From contig JALGPY010000004.1 in NCBI GenBank assembly GCA_023055425.1, positions 112,199,504-112,263,503 on the forward strand: a DNA stretch of 64,000 nt, written 5' to 3'. The first letter of the stretch is position 1, and the number at the start of each line of letters is the position of its first letter. The position numbers and the translations under genes are program-made. The stretch is from Linanthus parryae (Eukaryota; Streptophyta; Magnoliopsida; Ericales; Polemoniaceae). A model generated the notes under the pieces. That model did no database searches. It was not told the DNA's origin and worked only from the letters and a program-made list of their open reading frames with translations. Shown piece after piece: positions 24,568 to 36,346 of the stretch.

Positions 24568-26650
24568 CACTCTGGGGGTTTAGGCTGTCTTCTTCTATTT
24601 TTCCTACCATTGCAAAGCCATCACCCTAACTCCTGTGGCTATTGAGCACGCAGAGAAGCCAGTCCATTAAACTTGCAGGAAATTCGAATCATGTGGCTTT
24701 CGGCTCCCAATCCCCAACTTCATGATTTCAAATTCTGTTGAGTTCCAACTATTCAGGTGTGCAATGTCTCGATTAGGGCGATTCTCTAATCGATTTGGGC
24801 GATACTCTTACAATTTGGGATGAGAATAGTCGATCAGGTGAATCAGAAAGTGAGAAATAGAAAGATGGAGAGAGATTAGTGGTAATTTATGAATTCCATG
24901 AAACATCTCCGTCCTTGAACGGCAATGTCAAAGAGAGACAGATCGAATGGCAGTTTAATTCTTTGATTGAGCTGGCAGAGAGATTGCTAGTGTTGTCTTG
25001 CTACCGAGTACTCTATCTTGTCTCCAACCAAAATCATTCTGATTCCCATATTTGATTTTCAGGTCTGGGTGTCGATGGATCCCCTGTTCTATTTTTAGTG
25101 AATTGGTAATGCTGATGCGTCGAAGTGGTAGTGGTGGTAGAATTATTGTCTAACTGAGATGGTGGCGGTGTTTGTGTGTGTGTGATGTGTGGCGGAGATA
25201 GTCAAGCTGTACCAGGGTGCTAGTGATGGCAGTTTAATTTGGTAGTGGGTGGTATTTTGGTGTTGATGTTTGAGGTATTGGCGGGGTGACGGAGGATATG
25301 CAATTTATTGGTTATTTAGGGGTATAAATGACTTCGTACAAGTCTTTTTTTTTGGGGGGGGGGGGGGATAGTCATAAAAAAGGTGGTCAGATGCTGACCC
25401 ACTAATTGTTGGACGGACTGAAACGGAAGGGTGTAAGTGGCCAAACTTATGCATTGCACAGGCAAGGGGCCATAGTGTCTTTTGTTAAACAAGGAGGGTG
25501 ACAGTGACTTTGTGTCTAAATTGAGGAAGTCCAAGTAGATTTTCCTTTTAAATAAAGCCCGAACACTACTAGGAAGGTGTCCTGGGGAGCTGAGTCTCTG
25601 ACTCTCTGGTGGAGTCTGTCATTCCTTCTACATTGCGTGTTGGACATGCCGCATGTTGATTAATTATCTTTATACATTATTCTCCTCTGGATACCATCGG
25701 AAACTTGTTAGCTAGAGTCCTGTAATTAGATTGAATGAATGTTATATAACTGGATGCGAATTGTCCAATTATCGCTTTGTGATGTTGGATTTCAAGGCTC
25801 AATCGTATGTATACCACATCATCTATGAAACTATGATACTTTGAATTGCGCTGAATAGACAAGCCTGTTTCTGTTTTCCGTTTCTTCAATGTCAGAGACT
25901 TCATTGGGTGGGTTTGGTGTGGACTTTTCTGTGGATTTTAATCCAAAATTTACTTTTCAGCTTTTTGGACTTGTTGTTAAGGTTTGGTATGGACTTTTTT
26001 GAGTGGATTTTGGATTTTGGATTTTCAAGTTGTAGTGTAAAAAAGGTGGAAGCAAAAAGTTGGGTTTGGGTGGATTTTTTGTGTCTTTTTTCATCATATC
26101 ATACAAATGACAATAATATCCCCACTAAACAACAAAACTGACACATCACTGACCTTCAATAAATAGACAAAAAGGATAAAGTGGTAAGTTTCACTAAACA
26201 ACAAAACTGTCGCATCACTGACTTTTTAACATCACCAACTTTTTTTACCAAACCCATACATCTTTTTTCTTGAACTTTTGTGTCACGGACTTTTTTCACA
26301 CCATCTTAAAAGACAACTTAAAATCCAAAAAGTCCACACCAAACCCACCCATTATCTCAACCACAAGCATCACCGATTGTGCACCGAAGTTTTTACTATT
26401 CTTATGCACACACAAACCGAGAAAGAAGTCTGTTGGTTAGTGTTTTTTAGGTGTTTCTATCTCATCAGTCTCATGTGTTTGCCTCCTTGTTACCAGGTCG
26501 AAAAAACTATGGCTCGATGGCTTCATGAAATTACATTCGGTAATGACCGCGAAAGAACTGTCAGATCTTCAAGAAGTGATGCGGGACAAAGAGCTAAACT
26601 TGAGGACTGATATATACGAGATCTTGCTCCAGGACGAGGTTCTGTTATAA
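14109..26650 (+). CDS. NRDE2: NRDE2 homologue (nuclear RNAi-defective-2 family, HAT repeats)
   Basis: Ten exons: 14109-14644, 15223-15949, 19748-20387, 20618-20786, 21584-21944, 22104-22214, 23231-23582, 23698-23923, 24024-24245 and 26497-26650 (TAA). They sum to 3,498 nt (1,165 aa) with matching phases. The N-terminus is Ser/Ala-rich, followed by a basic KEKRKKKKRRR tract. Around residues 160-185, YYFDSRGDRDNLAFGSLYR-MDVARYK matches the conserved segment that in animal NRDE2 contacts the exosome helicase MTR4. HAT-like helices follow (EHPHDEKAWLAFAEFQD). Exon 3 carries an acidic region before more TPR/HAT-like helices. NRDE2 proteins are nuclear and act in RNA surveillance and, in worms, in small-RNA silencing; the plant role is inferred. 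The exon 4 acceptor is a tandem TAG-CAG. An acceptor at 20575 is excluded because it opens on a stop codon. Confidence 0.93.
14607..15185 (+). repeat. Tandem array covering the end of NRDE2 exon 1 and the start of intron 1
   Basis: Copy 1 begins inside exon 1 at 14607 (GGTGATCGGGATAAT) and runs through the donor site into the intron. Copy 2 begins at 14821 with the same string, repeats the last 38 coding bases with a few changes, and reads TTAGCT where the functional donor reads GTAACT. Copy 3 (about 15035-15185) keeps only the intronic part. The period is about 214 bp. Copy 2 is a pseudo-exon whose donor is destroyed, so it should be removed with the intron. Confidence 0.9.
17536..17925. repeat. 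Imperfect tandem duplication (~212-bp period) in NRDE2 intron 2
   Basis: Segments starting near 17536 and 17748 share an ordered series of strings: TACTAAATGCTAA, CTTGAAGCAGTGCC, ATTTCCCCAA.GAGATGTC and GGGTTTCT. Each is preceded by a C-rich stretch of CCCCGTCC or CCCGTCC type. No coding content is seen. Confidence 0.75.
18041..18352. repeat. GC-rich repetitive island with poly-G runs inside NRDE2 intron 2
   Basis: About 300 bp much richer in G and C than its AT-rich surroundings. It contains many GGATCG or GATCCG words, two runs of ten or more G (near 18089 and 18330) and a GA repeat. A minus-strand open frame of 103 codons crosses it, but it is low-complexity (Pro, Ser, Gly, Ala) and lacks gene context. 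It looks like an inserted repeat of unknown class. Poly-G length may be unreliable. Confidence 0.5.
24501..24567. repeat. Compound microsatellite (TC)n(TG)n(TA)n
   Basis: Three adjacent dinucleotide tracts of about 11 TC, 13 TG and 9 TA units. It lies in NRDE2 intron 9. Confidence 0.95.
25906..26350. mobile_element. Tourist-like (PIF/Harbinger) MITE, 445 bp
   Basis: The left end GGGTGGGTTTGGTGTGGACT is the exact inverse of the right end AGTCCACACCAAACCCACCC. ATT flanks the element on both sides (25903-25905 and 26351-26353). GGGTNNGTTTGG-type termini with a 3-bp target duplication are typical of Tourist elements. It sits in NRDE2 intron 9 and ends about 145 bp before the last exon. Confidence 0.75.
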
Positions 26651-28416
26651 GTTGGATTTTGTATGTATAATATTCTGGGGTAGCATGTTCTCTATATCAT
26701 CCATCATCTTCCATGCTTCCGAGGTTGCTTGTACAGGTCAGGAAAGAGAAATAGGTACTGTAAATTACTCCAATTACATAGTTTTGCAGAGATTCTTTAG
26801 GAAGTGTATGTTTTGCACCAGTGCTGCTACCGGTTAACTATGATGCGCCTGAAGTCAGAAAATGTTGAAATCTGTGCTGACGCTGCAGCGCAGATCCTTT
26901 ATGGGAATGACTGTAAATGATGGATCAAAGTGATTCTCAAGCAGTTGGCGCTTTGTTCAGTTCAAGTTTGTTTACACAAAATGGACTGACAAATTCGAAT
27001 ATAGATCAGAACTTGTTCGATAAACAAGTCCAGCAAAATCTTGTGGATGTTTGCTTTATGTTAACGACGAGCTACATGTATACATCTGAAATTGATGGTT
27101 GTTCAGCTTGAGATTACAAGATACAATATTTAGTCGAGCTACATTGAAGCAACTCCCTGGTCTCTGCTGCTTTCTCTGTTTGACGTTCTAGTGCAATAGT
27201 TTGCAAATTATATTAAGACTTATTTTCACTTGCAATTGAGTTACCAAGAGGTTAGTAGCACCTTGGGTTTCCCAAAATTCCTAAACTTTAGACCTCCAGC
27301 AGGAACACACCCTTTATATATGCCCGGTCAACTCAACTGCAACCTAAAGGGTAGTGTGCATTTTATTGTATCATATGCTCGCATCAAAGTTAACCGAAGT
27401 GCATGATTTGAGTCAAATGGTAAGTGGCTTGTGACTCATGACGGAAGTTGTGTTCGACATCGTGAGAGCTTCTCAGAGCCGACCTGGTCCTGAGTTGTGC
27501 GTAACAATCTCTCTCGGCCAAGAAGAGAAAAGAAAATTAGTCGTGGCGAGATGTATGTACTACGTACGAAGGGTTGTAGGGTTGTTGCTTTCTCAGTTAT
27601 ACTATTACTACCTCTGTTTCGCCAAGAAATTCTGGAGTTGGCTTTAAGGAGGTTACTTTGCCAGACTAATTTAGTCAAGGATATGATACGAAGTTTTGCT
27701 GATTTTTTTTCATAATATTGCGGCATTCAGAAAGATCTACAATATTATAAAAGATTTAACATATATTCCGATTATATCATTATCTATACTAGTCGGTCAA
27801 AGTGGACTAATGAATAAGAACTGTGGAAAGATACTGGCAAAACATACAGTATTATTTACCTACAATTCAAATCAATACTCATTTTCAGCTTTTCTCAATG
27901 AATTATTATTTTCATGTTTTAATTTAGTTTTTGAGGTTGAGAAGACTGGTCTGTATATACCAGACATTCGGTTTCTGTGGCGGACACAACAGTGTCACCG
28001 TCCCTCCAAAGTTCCTTATTTTCATTTTTATCCCCGTAAGATACAAGTGCTTTCAGACCCCCCCCCCCAAACTAATTGTTTTTTATTTGGTCATTTATCT
28101 TCTTAGAATTAAATAGTAATCTTTTACAAATTCAAGTAATGTATGTTCTCTATGTTTCTCAAAAAAAAAATGTATGTTCTCTATGAAAATGTTGTTATAT
28201 GTTAATAGAAAACTCTCACATCGGTATATTATTTTTCCAAAATTTATTAATGTACACAACAAATATGTATACCGATTATGGCATTATGGAGAAACTGACA
28301 AGGCCTTAAAACGAAAAATTGCCCTACCTCTATACGAGGTTTGTCCTCTTTGATCTAGGGTTTCTGCTGCTGCTATTCTTTTTCTCTGCACGAGGTTTGT
28401 CTAATTCATTCGTTCA
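26651..28416. other. Spacer downstream of NRDE2
   Basis: The proximal part should be the NRDE2 3' UTR, but no unambiguous polyadenylation signal stands out. The remainder is AT-rich, with a C run near 28060. Many short frames are present in both strands and none shows a recognisable domain. The last 100 bp are pyrimidine-rich and lead into the ATG at 28417. Confidence 0.6.
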
Positions 28417-29527
28417 ATGGCGGCCCTGAAGCATCTCGTCGTTGAGATTCGATCGAGTAGTTCTCCTGCTTCTTCATCAGCAGTGCGTTTCTACCGATCT
28501 CGTGGAAGCTCGCTGTTGGAAAGTGTCAACCGCTATGTTAACAAAATGAAGATGATGAGAGCTCCAGCTGATGAACCTAGTTACAAGGAGTTTCTTCGTC
28601 AAGTGACTAGGCAAGAAGTTCACAAAGCCTTTGGATATGTTTTTGTTATTTGATTTCCATTTGCTTATCTCTATCTTGATGCTTGCTATCGCAAGGGCCA
28701 GGCAACAAGGGCAAGAAACAACAAGTAATTTCACTTCGGTACTATGCTCTTTAAGGTTGTGAATGTTGGAATTATGATTATTATGCCTTTAATATTTTCT
28801 GGGTTTGCAAGTTTGATTTAAGTCCTGGAAAGTTTGATGTCTGAACTTAATACTGCTACTACTACTGCTGCTGCTGGTATCTTTTGGTTGCAAAATACAT
28901 TCTTGCTTGATTATTTATTTGTTTATTTATTATGATGACATCGATTTGTTGCTGGGAGTCAATTGATATGAAGCTCTCTGCGCCTTATACTACTACCTCC
29001 GTTTCATCTCTAAGTCCACGTGTTGACTTTTACCACTACTTACTAGGTCACTTTGACCAGGAAATTTGGATAGAAAAATGACGCAATTTTTTTGATAATC
29101 TTTTCATGGTGCTCTAGATTAATTGTTATTCTACAACACCATGAAAAAAAAGACACAACTACATCGTTTTGCTATTCAAATCACCCGGTCAAAGTGACTC
29201 AGTTACGAGTCAAAAAGTCAAACTGTGAACTTAGAGATCCTTCATTTTAGTGTCTCGTGCTTGCATTGAAAAATAACGAAAGAAAATAATTATTTATATT
29301 AATAGGTTGACCTTCGCTCGAATAAAATTCTGCATCTACCACTGGACAGTTCACAGGCTGAAATGAAACCGATTTTGAAGCAGCAGAAGGATACAGAAAA
29401 AGACGGACATGAAAATAACTCAAGAATCAAGCATGTATGGTTTCATTTAAATGCTTTTGCTGGTAACATATCATTCTCTCTCACAATAACAACATACAAC
29501 AAACATTGGCACTTGAACCCAGATTGA
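28417..29527 (+). CDS. Tentative small gene, unrecognised product
   Basis: An ATG in good context (CAATGGCGG) opens a frame with a Ser/Arg-rich, organelle-targeting-like N-terminus. It continues with LLESVNRYVNKMKMMRAP and SYKEFLRQVTRQEVHKAFG. One consistent model splices 28417-28638 (74 codons, ends GGATAT|GT) to 29306-29527 (acceptor AATAG, phase 0, ends TGA), giving 147 aa with a Lys/Gln/Glu-rich second half. The intron would contain a complete Stowaway-like MITE. A donor-like GT at 29429 and a possible 23-nt exon at 28702-28724 allow other models, and the first frame could simply stop after 78 codons. I do not recognise the family. The start and first exon look gene-like; the rest is uncertain. 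Confidence 0.4.
28993..29252. mobile_element. Stowaway-like MITE, right end decayed
   Basis: It begins TA-CTACCTCCGTTTCATCTC (TA at 28991-28992) and carries the family core GGTCACTTTGACC...GGTCAAAGTGACTCAGTTACG. The right terminus (AACTTAGAGATCC) is only partly complementary. It lies inside the putative intron of the small gene starting at 28417. Confidence 0.75.
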
Positions 29528-29724
29528 TCATCTTTGTGTTCTTCTTCCGAGCAAAAATCATTTAACATAATTATATCTCTGACAACTGCCTCTCTTTGAT
29601 TCTCTCCCAACATTTGCACCTAGGATCTTCTTTCAAGTCATTGTATGTATGTATTTAGCTAGTTTGTTTAGTGAATTAGCTGTAGGTACGCTGAAGTAGT
29701 ATCAAATGATCAATGGGTTGGTGA

Positions 29725-32534
29725 TCAAGAAGAGCCTCCAACTGATAAGAAATCTATAAAGGGAACTCCAAACTTTTTACTAGCAGTAACTGGTATCTGT
29801 TGTTGTTGAACCTCATCTTCTTCATGATCTGATGATGACGGTGATGATGATGACGACGACAATGATCTTCTGGCATTTTCTGTGACTTCGCTTCTGTTAT
29901 ACGAATAATCAGCCACATTGTTGTTCACTTGGAGGAAATCGTAAAACTCGACTTCCTGTTTCGACATTGTATCTGCAACAAGGAAGAAAACACCTGATAA
30001 GCTAGCTAGAACAACGACTTCAAATTCAAATTGAATATTAAGAACATAAACAATTAACTTCTTCAATTATAGATGAATAATTGAATATGGTTTTAATTAA
30101 GTAGCTTGATTAAGTTTTGAGCTGCGTACGTACTAAAAAAAGAGCAGTTGTATGTCTAAAATATGGTTGGCATGAAAACTAAAGCTCAACCCATTTTTAG
30201 CACAATATAGAGTGCATATAAAAGTTTGTTGCAATTTAAACTAGATTTATTCTTGCACTCAAATAAAGACACATCAACTGTTAATCCTAAAGATAAATTA
30301 AGCGGGTGAAACTTGAGATTACTAGCCCTAGCTACGGGTCAGCCACATTGTTGTTCACTTGTAGCTGCGGGTGAAACTAATACTTTTTTTTTTTGAGAAT
30401 CAATACTAATATTGTACTACCTCCGTTTCTTCTCTATCACACCGGTTTGACTTTTTGACTCGTATTTGGGTCACTTTGACCGAGTGATTTGGATAGCGAA
30501 ACAATATGATTTTTTGATAATTTTTTCACCGTGTTATAGAGCAACTTTTACTCTACAACATCATGAAAAAAATATCAAAAAATTGCATCGTTTTGCTACA
30601 CAAATCACCGGGTCAAAGTGATCCAATGAATAGTGACAAAAGTTAAACCGGTGTGATAGAGAAGAAACGGAGGTAGTAGTGTATAACATTGTCTCCCATT
30701 GGTTTTTAAAGACGAATATTTACGTAGTTTAAACGGTGTGCATTATGCTATTTATCACAAAACCACATTTACCGAAATTAATCGAACGGAATCTCTCTCT
30801 TGCTTCAAGGCCTTGGATCTATACCTGATTACCTTAGCTAGCCTTTCTTTGTCCAGGTTAGGTATTGTACTGGTTCTTAATTAGTTGAAAAATCCCTACA
30901 AATCATTCTAGAAAAGTGATAAATTTTCACATTTTCAGCTTTATCTTCTGTACATTATGCGTTTTCTCAATGTTATCCCTACTTTTCACATTACTACATT
31001 TATTCCCCTACGGTAAATAACATGTGTATCTAGGAAATTGATCTGTTTTCTGCTTATTTGACACGGATAAATAAGTTCTAACATTTCAACGAACAAAATG
31101 TCAATGTAAAACTGGTAAAAAAAATTGCATGCATGCACGAACGAACAAACTTACCCTCATGCATCTTCACTTGAGAAATTACATTCCCGCACCAAGCGTC
31201 TTTGAAGACGTTTGAGCGATCAAATAGCGCCGTTGAAGGAAACTCTGAGCTTTCAGAAAACTGGTGCTTTTCATGATCACTCATAAACAAGTTGGAACAA
31301 TTTCTCTCGCTTGTTAGCGCTCCCACGGTGTCGTTTCCGTTACCGTACAACCTCGACCTCTCTCGTCGCCTCCTTGCCATTATAACGTGCCAATGGTTCT
31401 TCACCGCATTATCCGTGCGACCTGGGAAAAGCCTCGCGATGATTGACCAGCGGTTCCCATGAATTCGGTGGGAATCCAGTAGCCTTTCTTCTTCTTCTTT
31501 GGTGAAAGGGTTTCGGTTGATTCTTGGATCGAGTTGATTGAACCACCTTAACCTACAACTTTTTCCTGCAGTTTTCAAAATTTTGCGTTATAAAGAGAAA
31601 TTAAAGCCAGTTTCATAAAAGCCTGCATCATTCAGCTTGCACAAGAAATAAATTTGTAAAATTTTGTGGGAACTCGAATTATAATTTTTTTTGAAGCAAA
31701 ACTTGAATTATAAATTGAAAATACTTATACTTTGTATTTTCAAAATATCATTAATACAGTTGGGATGTTACATTATCAGTTTAATATTTGATTATTTTAT
31801 GTTATGTTATTATTTTGAGAAATCTGTTATTTTATGCTACGTTATGAAATTGAAATGTATATTAATTTTTTTGATGCATATTAATTAAAGTAAGTTGAAG
31901 TTTCAATTAGCTAGTCGTGTTTTATTTCAGTACCTAGGTTTAAAATCACAAAATTGTACAAAGATGATGAAATAGCTCTTGTATCCTCCCAGACTCTTAG
32001 TAATATTTTGAAGGAACAAGATTTAAGATACCTATTGAAGCTGCTTAATTTTACATTGACCATAGTTATAATACAAAATGCTAAAAGTTACTTTGTAGTT
32101 GAATTAAGATCTACATAATAGTATCCATTAATTAGTGAAGAGATTAGTAAATTTATATTCCATAGTAATCATATGAAAAGAAACTGATGATTATCATTTG
32201 CAGAGTGAAGAAAATACGAAGCTTACCGAGAGCAATATAAATTTGGTTTTGCTTGAAAAAAATTTAAAACAATTGTAGCAGTGTAATCAAAACATATTTA
32301 TGTTTTTTTTTTCTAATATATATATATATATATTTGGAATAGAATCGATATAAAAAAGCACGAATGGTGATATTTGAGTGGTGGTGATATAAATCACTTT
32401 TCGGGGAAAATATAAAGCGTTTTCAATCAGAAAAATTAATATAAATCATTACGGTATATTTCATAGATCTCTTTCATTCAACTCCACAAGAGAGATATAC
32501 AAAAACAATTCCACAAGAGTGATCTTCAATGATC

Positions 32535-32566
<32 letters not shown>

Positions 32567-32699
32567 TTGTAAATTAATTGGTACCTGATCTAGCTTGAAG
32601 CTTTTCAGCTATGGCATTCCAGTTATGAGGGCCATAGCGCTGGACCAATTCTCTAAGCTTCTCATCTTCACTAGGTCTCCAATGACCTCTGCTGCACAT
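29725..32699 (-). CDS. MYB52: R2R3-MYB transcription factor, MYB52/MYB54 type (subgroup 21)
   Basis: Three exons on the minus strand: 32699-32585, 31565-31155 and 29972-29725 (TGA), 257 aa with matching phases. R2 (residues ~4-54) starts [16 protein letters not shown] and ends [13 protein letters not shown]3 (~55-106) contains [16 protein letters not shown] and [18 protein letters not shown]. These match the subgroup containing Arabidopsis MYB52, MYB54, MYB56, MYB105 and MYB117. The C-terminus ends [13 protein letters not shown], a tail I associate with MYB52/54. Those nuclear regulators are linked to secondary-wall and pectin genes; that function is from the family. The DNA-binding exon boundaries are in the usual places. 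Which of MYB52 or MYB54 it corresponds to cannot be decided, since both derive from one ancestor in Arabidopsis. A TATA box lies about 155 bp upstream. Confidence 0.93.
30417..30676. mobile_element. Stowaway-like MITE, intact (260 bp)
   Basis: Near-perfect long terminal inverted repeats: CTACCTCCGTTTCTTCTC at the left, GAGAAGAAACGGAGGTAG at the right, extending inward through CTATCACACCGGTTT. TA flanks both sides (30415-30416, 30677-30678). It is the best preserved copy of the family here and lies in MYB intron 2. Confidence 0.9.
32539..32566. repeat. (GA)n microsatellite in MYB intron 1
   Basis: About 14 GA units immediately next to the exon 1 donor region of the MYB gene (exon 1 ends at 32585). 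On the transcribed strand it reads (CT)n about 20 nt into the intron. Confidence 0.9.
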
Positions 32700-32854
32700 C
32701 TTTTTGATATGATTCTCGGTCGAAACCCTAACTTTAGTTATATATCTCTAATCCAAGGTTGATCTTGAACATATATGAATCACTAGAGAGAGGCCTGCAG
32801 GTAGATTAAGAAAGAGAGACAAAGGATAGAAAGAAGATTGAAGCAAAGATGAGT

Positions 32855-32862
32855 ATTTATAA
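32855..32862 (-). promoter_or_regulatory. TATA box of the MYB52/54-like gene
   Basis: On the minus strand TATAAATA lies in CTTTATAAATACTC, 156-163 nt upstream of the MYB start codon at 32699. That spacing leaves a 5' UTR of roughly 120 nt, normal for a plant gene. The A/T-rich surroundings make chance matches possible. Confidence 0.6.
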
Positions 32863-32866
32863 AGAA

Positions 32867-33951
32867 GATAGATAGATACAGATATATGAGGAATATTGAA
32901 TATCAAATTGGTGTTGTTAGTTGTAGACGTTGTTTCAATACATTCCGTTAGGGAGGGAGTTGGAGAGGTTTGGACAGACCTCTCTACCAGCGACTCCACT
33001 GATGCCTACGTCTAGGCTAACAAACTACTCCCAATTTGGAGCATAAACACACTTTTCCCCTTAATAAATTACTAGACAACTTTTGAGTCTCTAATGGTTC
33101 TGTTACATAAAAAGTGCTTTCACATATAGTAATTCAGATAACAAACATTTTTTAGATTTTTATTAAATGTCATTGCAATTCTTGAGAATCAACAAGTGGT
33201 TGTTTTCTGAAACCTGCTTTTCAATTATTTCTTCTACAACCAATCTTAATGTTATAATTTTCAGAATTTCAATGTATGTCTTTACATAACCGATATGTCA
33301 TGTATGTTTGTTATTTACTTTCCGGTAGAATATTTATATCAGATTGTAAAAACATTAATTCAGTGTAATAGTCTTTCATCCTAAGTAACGCTATCGTTTA
33401 TCGAACAAATTTCATCTAAATTCACGTCAACTTTTTATCGTAAACAATATTTTTCTGCATCGCCACACCATATACCACCAATCCTTGATCTTATAACTAT
33501 TTAAACAACACATGGACTACTTTTAATAAAATATTATACTAAAAGGAAATTTAAACAGTTCTAGAGAGAGATAGATAGGTTGCTTGGTGGGGATGATTTT
33601 GGTTAGCTAAGCTTTCAACGTCTTAATTTTCCCAGCTAACTATTTTTCTAACCTACAACGTCTACTTATAACCCACCAAGCTTACACCTTTCTTACTACT
33701 ATTATCCCCCATCTCTCTCTAATCCTTTTTCTTCTTACATACGATCCATACATGTATCTATCTATCTATCTATCTATATATCCAGAGAGAGAGATAGAGA
33801 GAGATGTGTAGATGGGGATTAGGGTTACATGCATGCAGTTAATAAGTAGAAAATTAGGTTAGACTCTCCATAAACAATGCGCGCATGCGGTTGAACATCA
33901 AACAGTGTCCCGCATAATCACACACAATTTCTCCAACTGATCATCTATCTA

Positions 33952-34007
<56 letters not shown>

Positions 34008-35420
34008 TGCATGCAGCGGTATCTTAATTAATTAACAAAACCACCCGAATCTCCAAAGAGACTCATAGTGAAGTTGGGGAGGGTTTTCCTTGTGGGGAGC
34101 TAATTATCTCATGCTATTAAGAGAAGATAAATATTCACATTTTCTTGAATTTGTGTTAATAATCAAATCAATAGAGCTTAATTTCCTTCAATCAAATTAA
34201 AGAGTAATAGAAGGAGAAAAGAAATTTGAGATTAAATATGTTTAATTTAAGTTCATGAAGATTGATGTCATACACTTTCTTTGATCTATAACTTGAGCAT
34301 TAATTGGTGTTTAGTTACATTAATTCCAGATGAGACACAACTTCTCTTCAAGATGGTTGAAAATTAACCTAAGACTTTTAAGAGAGCTAAATAAGGTTGG
34401 TATTGTTGGTAATACTTAAGGTGATACCCCCATGTATATATATATGAATATATGATATATCTATATGTGTGAGTTGAATTTTTAGGTCTTTGTTTAGTTT
34501 TCAGACCTAACTAACTAACTAACTGACTAACAAAATTAGCTATTGCAGCCTTCTAACGTCCAACTGCACGTGGAAAGCTATATGGTGTGTGTATCTGCTT
34601 GCTGCCTAACAACTGGTTGCTGTTGAAATGTGATCAACACACTCAAACTATACTCTCATGAATGACATTTCTATATTTAATAAGTTATTTTGAGGAACTG
34701 CAAATATTGCATTTTTGCTAAGTTATGAGCTAATTCTCTTTTGACATGTACAATGAAGATACTAATTCTGCTCAACACAATGTTTGTCGATTTATTCTGC
34801 AGGGCTTGGACTGTTTGTAGGCTGTCTCACTTTAAGTAAATGTCCGAATATCCATAAGATAACATCCATCGTAGAGTGCCAACAATACCTTTTGCTTCAG
34901 CAAGAACTGCTTGGTTTACTTTGAAGCTGGAAAAAAAACTTGATCGAATCATGTGATCATCGTGCATTAACCCACTCGTTGCTCGAGTGTTGATTGGATT
35001 TTCACGTAGCGTCCACCCAGAAAGTTGAGAGAGATATGATGCTTTGCACGTCTAAACATTCATTATGACTAATGTTATGAAAATCATTAACACTTCTATT
35101 CAGGGGCGAATCCATGAATTCGGTACAGTGAGGCTAAACTGAAAAAAAAATCGTTAGTAAAATCTTAATTATGTGATTTGAGTGGGTGTTATAGTGCATT
35201 TTTTGTGAGAGTACACTGAATGAACTACACCAAATAGGGGTAACATTATAAATTTATTTACTTGAGTGGAGGCTATAATATATATGGTTGTTGAATCATC
35301 CCAACCTGGCTCGGACCACGTATACTGGGGGCACCGGACTATCGACCCAATTGACACCTCTAGATATGTTGTTACCTGTTAGGGTTGGAATGCCATTAGT
35401 ACTTTATATACCTCACTCTT
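32867..35420. other. Upstream region of the MYB gene, no gene seen
   Basis: AT-rich sequence with several simple repeats: (CTAT)n near 33757-33780, (TC)n at 33955-34001 and a TAAC-type repeat near 34507-34525. A CAGGGGCGAATCC string at 35101 resembles a hAT MITE terminus, without a matching far end. Otherwise I see no coding region or RNA gene. Confidence 0.6.
33955..34001. repeat. (TC)n microsatellite
   Basis: About 23 uninterrupted TC/CT units followed by CATTTATGCATGCAG. Confidence 0.95.
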
Positions 35421-35422
35421 GA

Positions 35423-35680
35423 CTCCCTCCGTCCTTAGTTGAGTGTCTGAGTGGATTTTTCACGAAGAGTAATGACGTGCTTTTGAATTTGTTGAAATTA
35501 TTAAAATGTCATCTGTTATATTTGTTATATGTGATACATTTTTTGAAAAGTGAAAAATAATGATTTAAAAAGAAGTATAGGGAGAAGTAAAATAAAAAAA
35601 GTAAGCAACTTTTGGTAGTAGAACTCATTTTGAGAAATCCATTTTAAAAAAGGAAGCCACTCATATTGGGACGGAAGGAT
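35423..35680. mobile_element. Stowaway-like MITE (CTCCCTCCGTCC ends)
   Basis: The left end CTCCCTCCGTCCTTAGTTGA and the right end CACTCATATTGGGACGGAAG are imperfect inverted repeats about 258 bp apart. TA follows the right end; the left target base pair appears mutated (GA). The interior is AT-rich and non-coding and unlike the CTACCTCCG subfamily. Confidence 0.7.
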
Positions 35681-36088
35681 TATCGAACTCAGAATTGAGA
35701 AAGCTCTATATTCTTTACATAGAGGGAAGTAAAATCACTTTTTGTAATTGCAGAAAAAACTTTAAATTAGAGAGTTGGCCTGAAATAGGAGTGTCTTGTT
35801 GAACAAGGAAGAGCATGCATGCCCTAATCTCTCTCTTTCTCTCCAATGAAGAGAAGAGACAAATATTCTTTGAGTTGGTTTACTGAAATAGTTGGAGTAT
35901 GTATGTATTTGAAGGAGAGAAGTCTCTGTGGATGGTTGGCTAGCTGGCTGGCTGGCTTGTAGTAATGACATATACCAAAAACAAATGAAATGGTTTCATA
36001 TGTGCATCACTTCTCTAATGACTGTTCACCAGTTTTACCTACTTTTCACTCCCAATTCATTCTTCAAAGTAAACTTGTATCCTTAATA

Positions 36089-36346
36089 CCACTCCGTCTC
36101 TGCTTTTTCTATTCAAATTGACTTTTTGACTCGTATCTGGGTCATTTTAACTGGGTGATTTGGATAGCAAAATAATATAATTTTTCGATAAGTTTTTCAC
36201 CGTATTATAAAGAAACTTTTACTCTACAACACCATGAAAAAATTATTAAAAAATTACATCAATTTGCTATTCAAATCAACGGGTCCAAGTGACCAAGTGA
36301 ATAGTGACTAAAGTCAAATTGGGAAGAAAGAGCAGAGACAGAGTGG
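36089..36346. mobile_element. Stowaway-like MITE (258 bp)
   Basis: The ends CCACTCCGTCTCTGC and GCAGAGACAGAGTGG are inverted repeats, flanked by TA (36087-36088, 36347-36348). The core (GACTCGTATCTGGGTCATTT, TTGGATAGCAAAATAAT) places it in the same family as the other CTACCTCCG copies. Confidence 0.85.

Noticed and set aside
24395..24629. Frames crossing the (TC)(TG)(TA) repeat
   Set aside because: Repeat-encoded dipeptides only.
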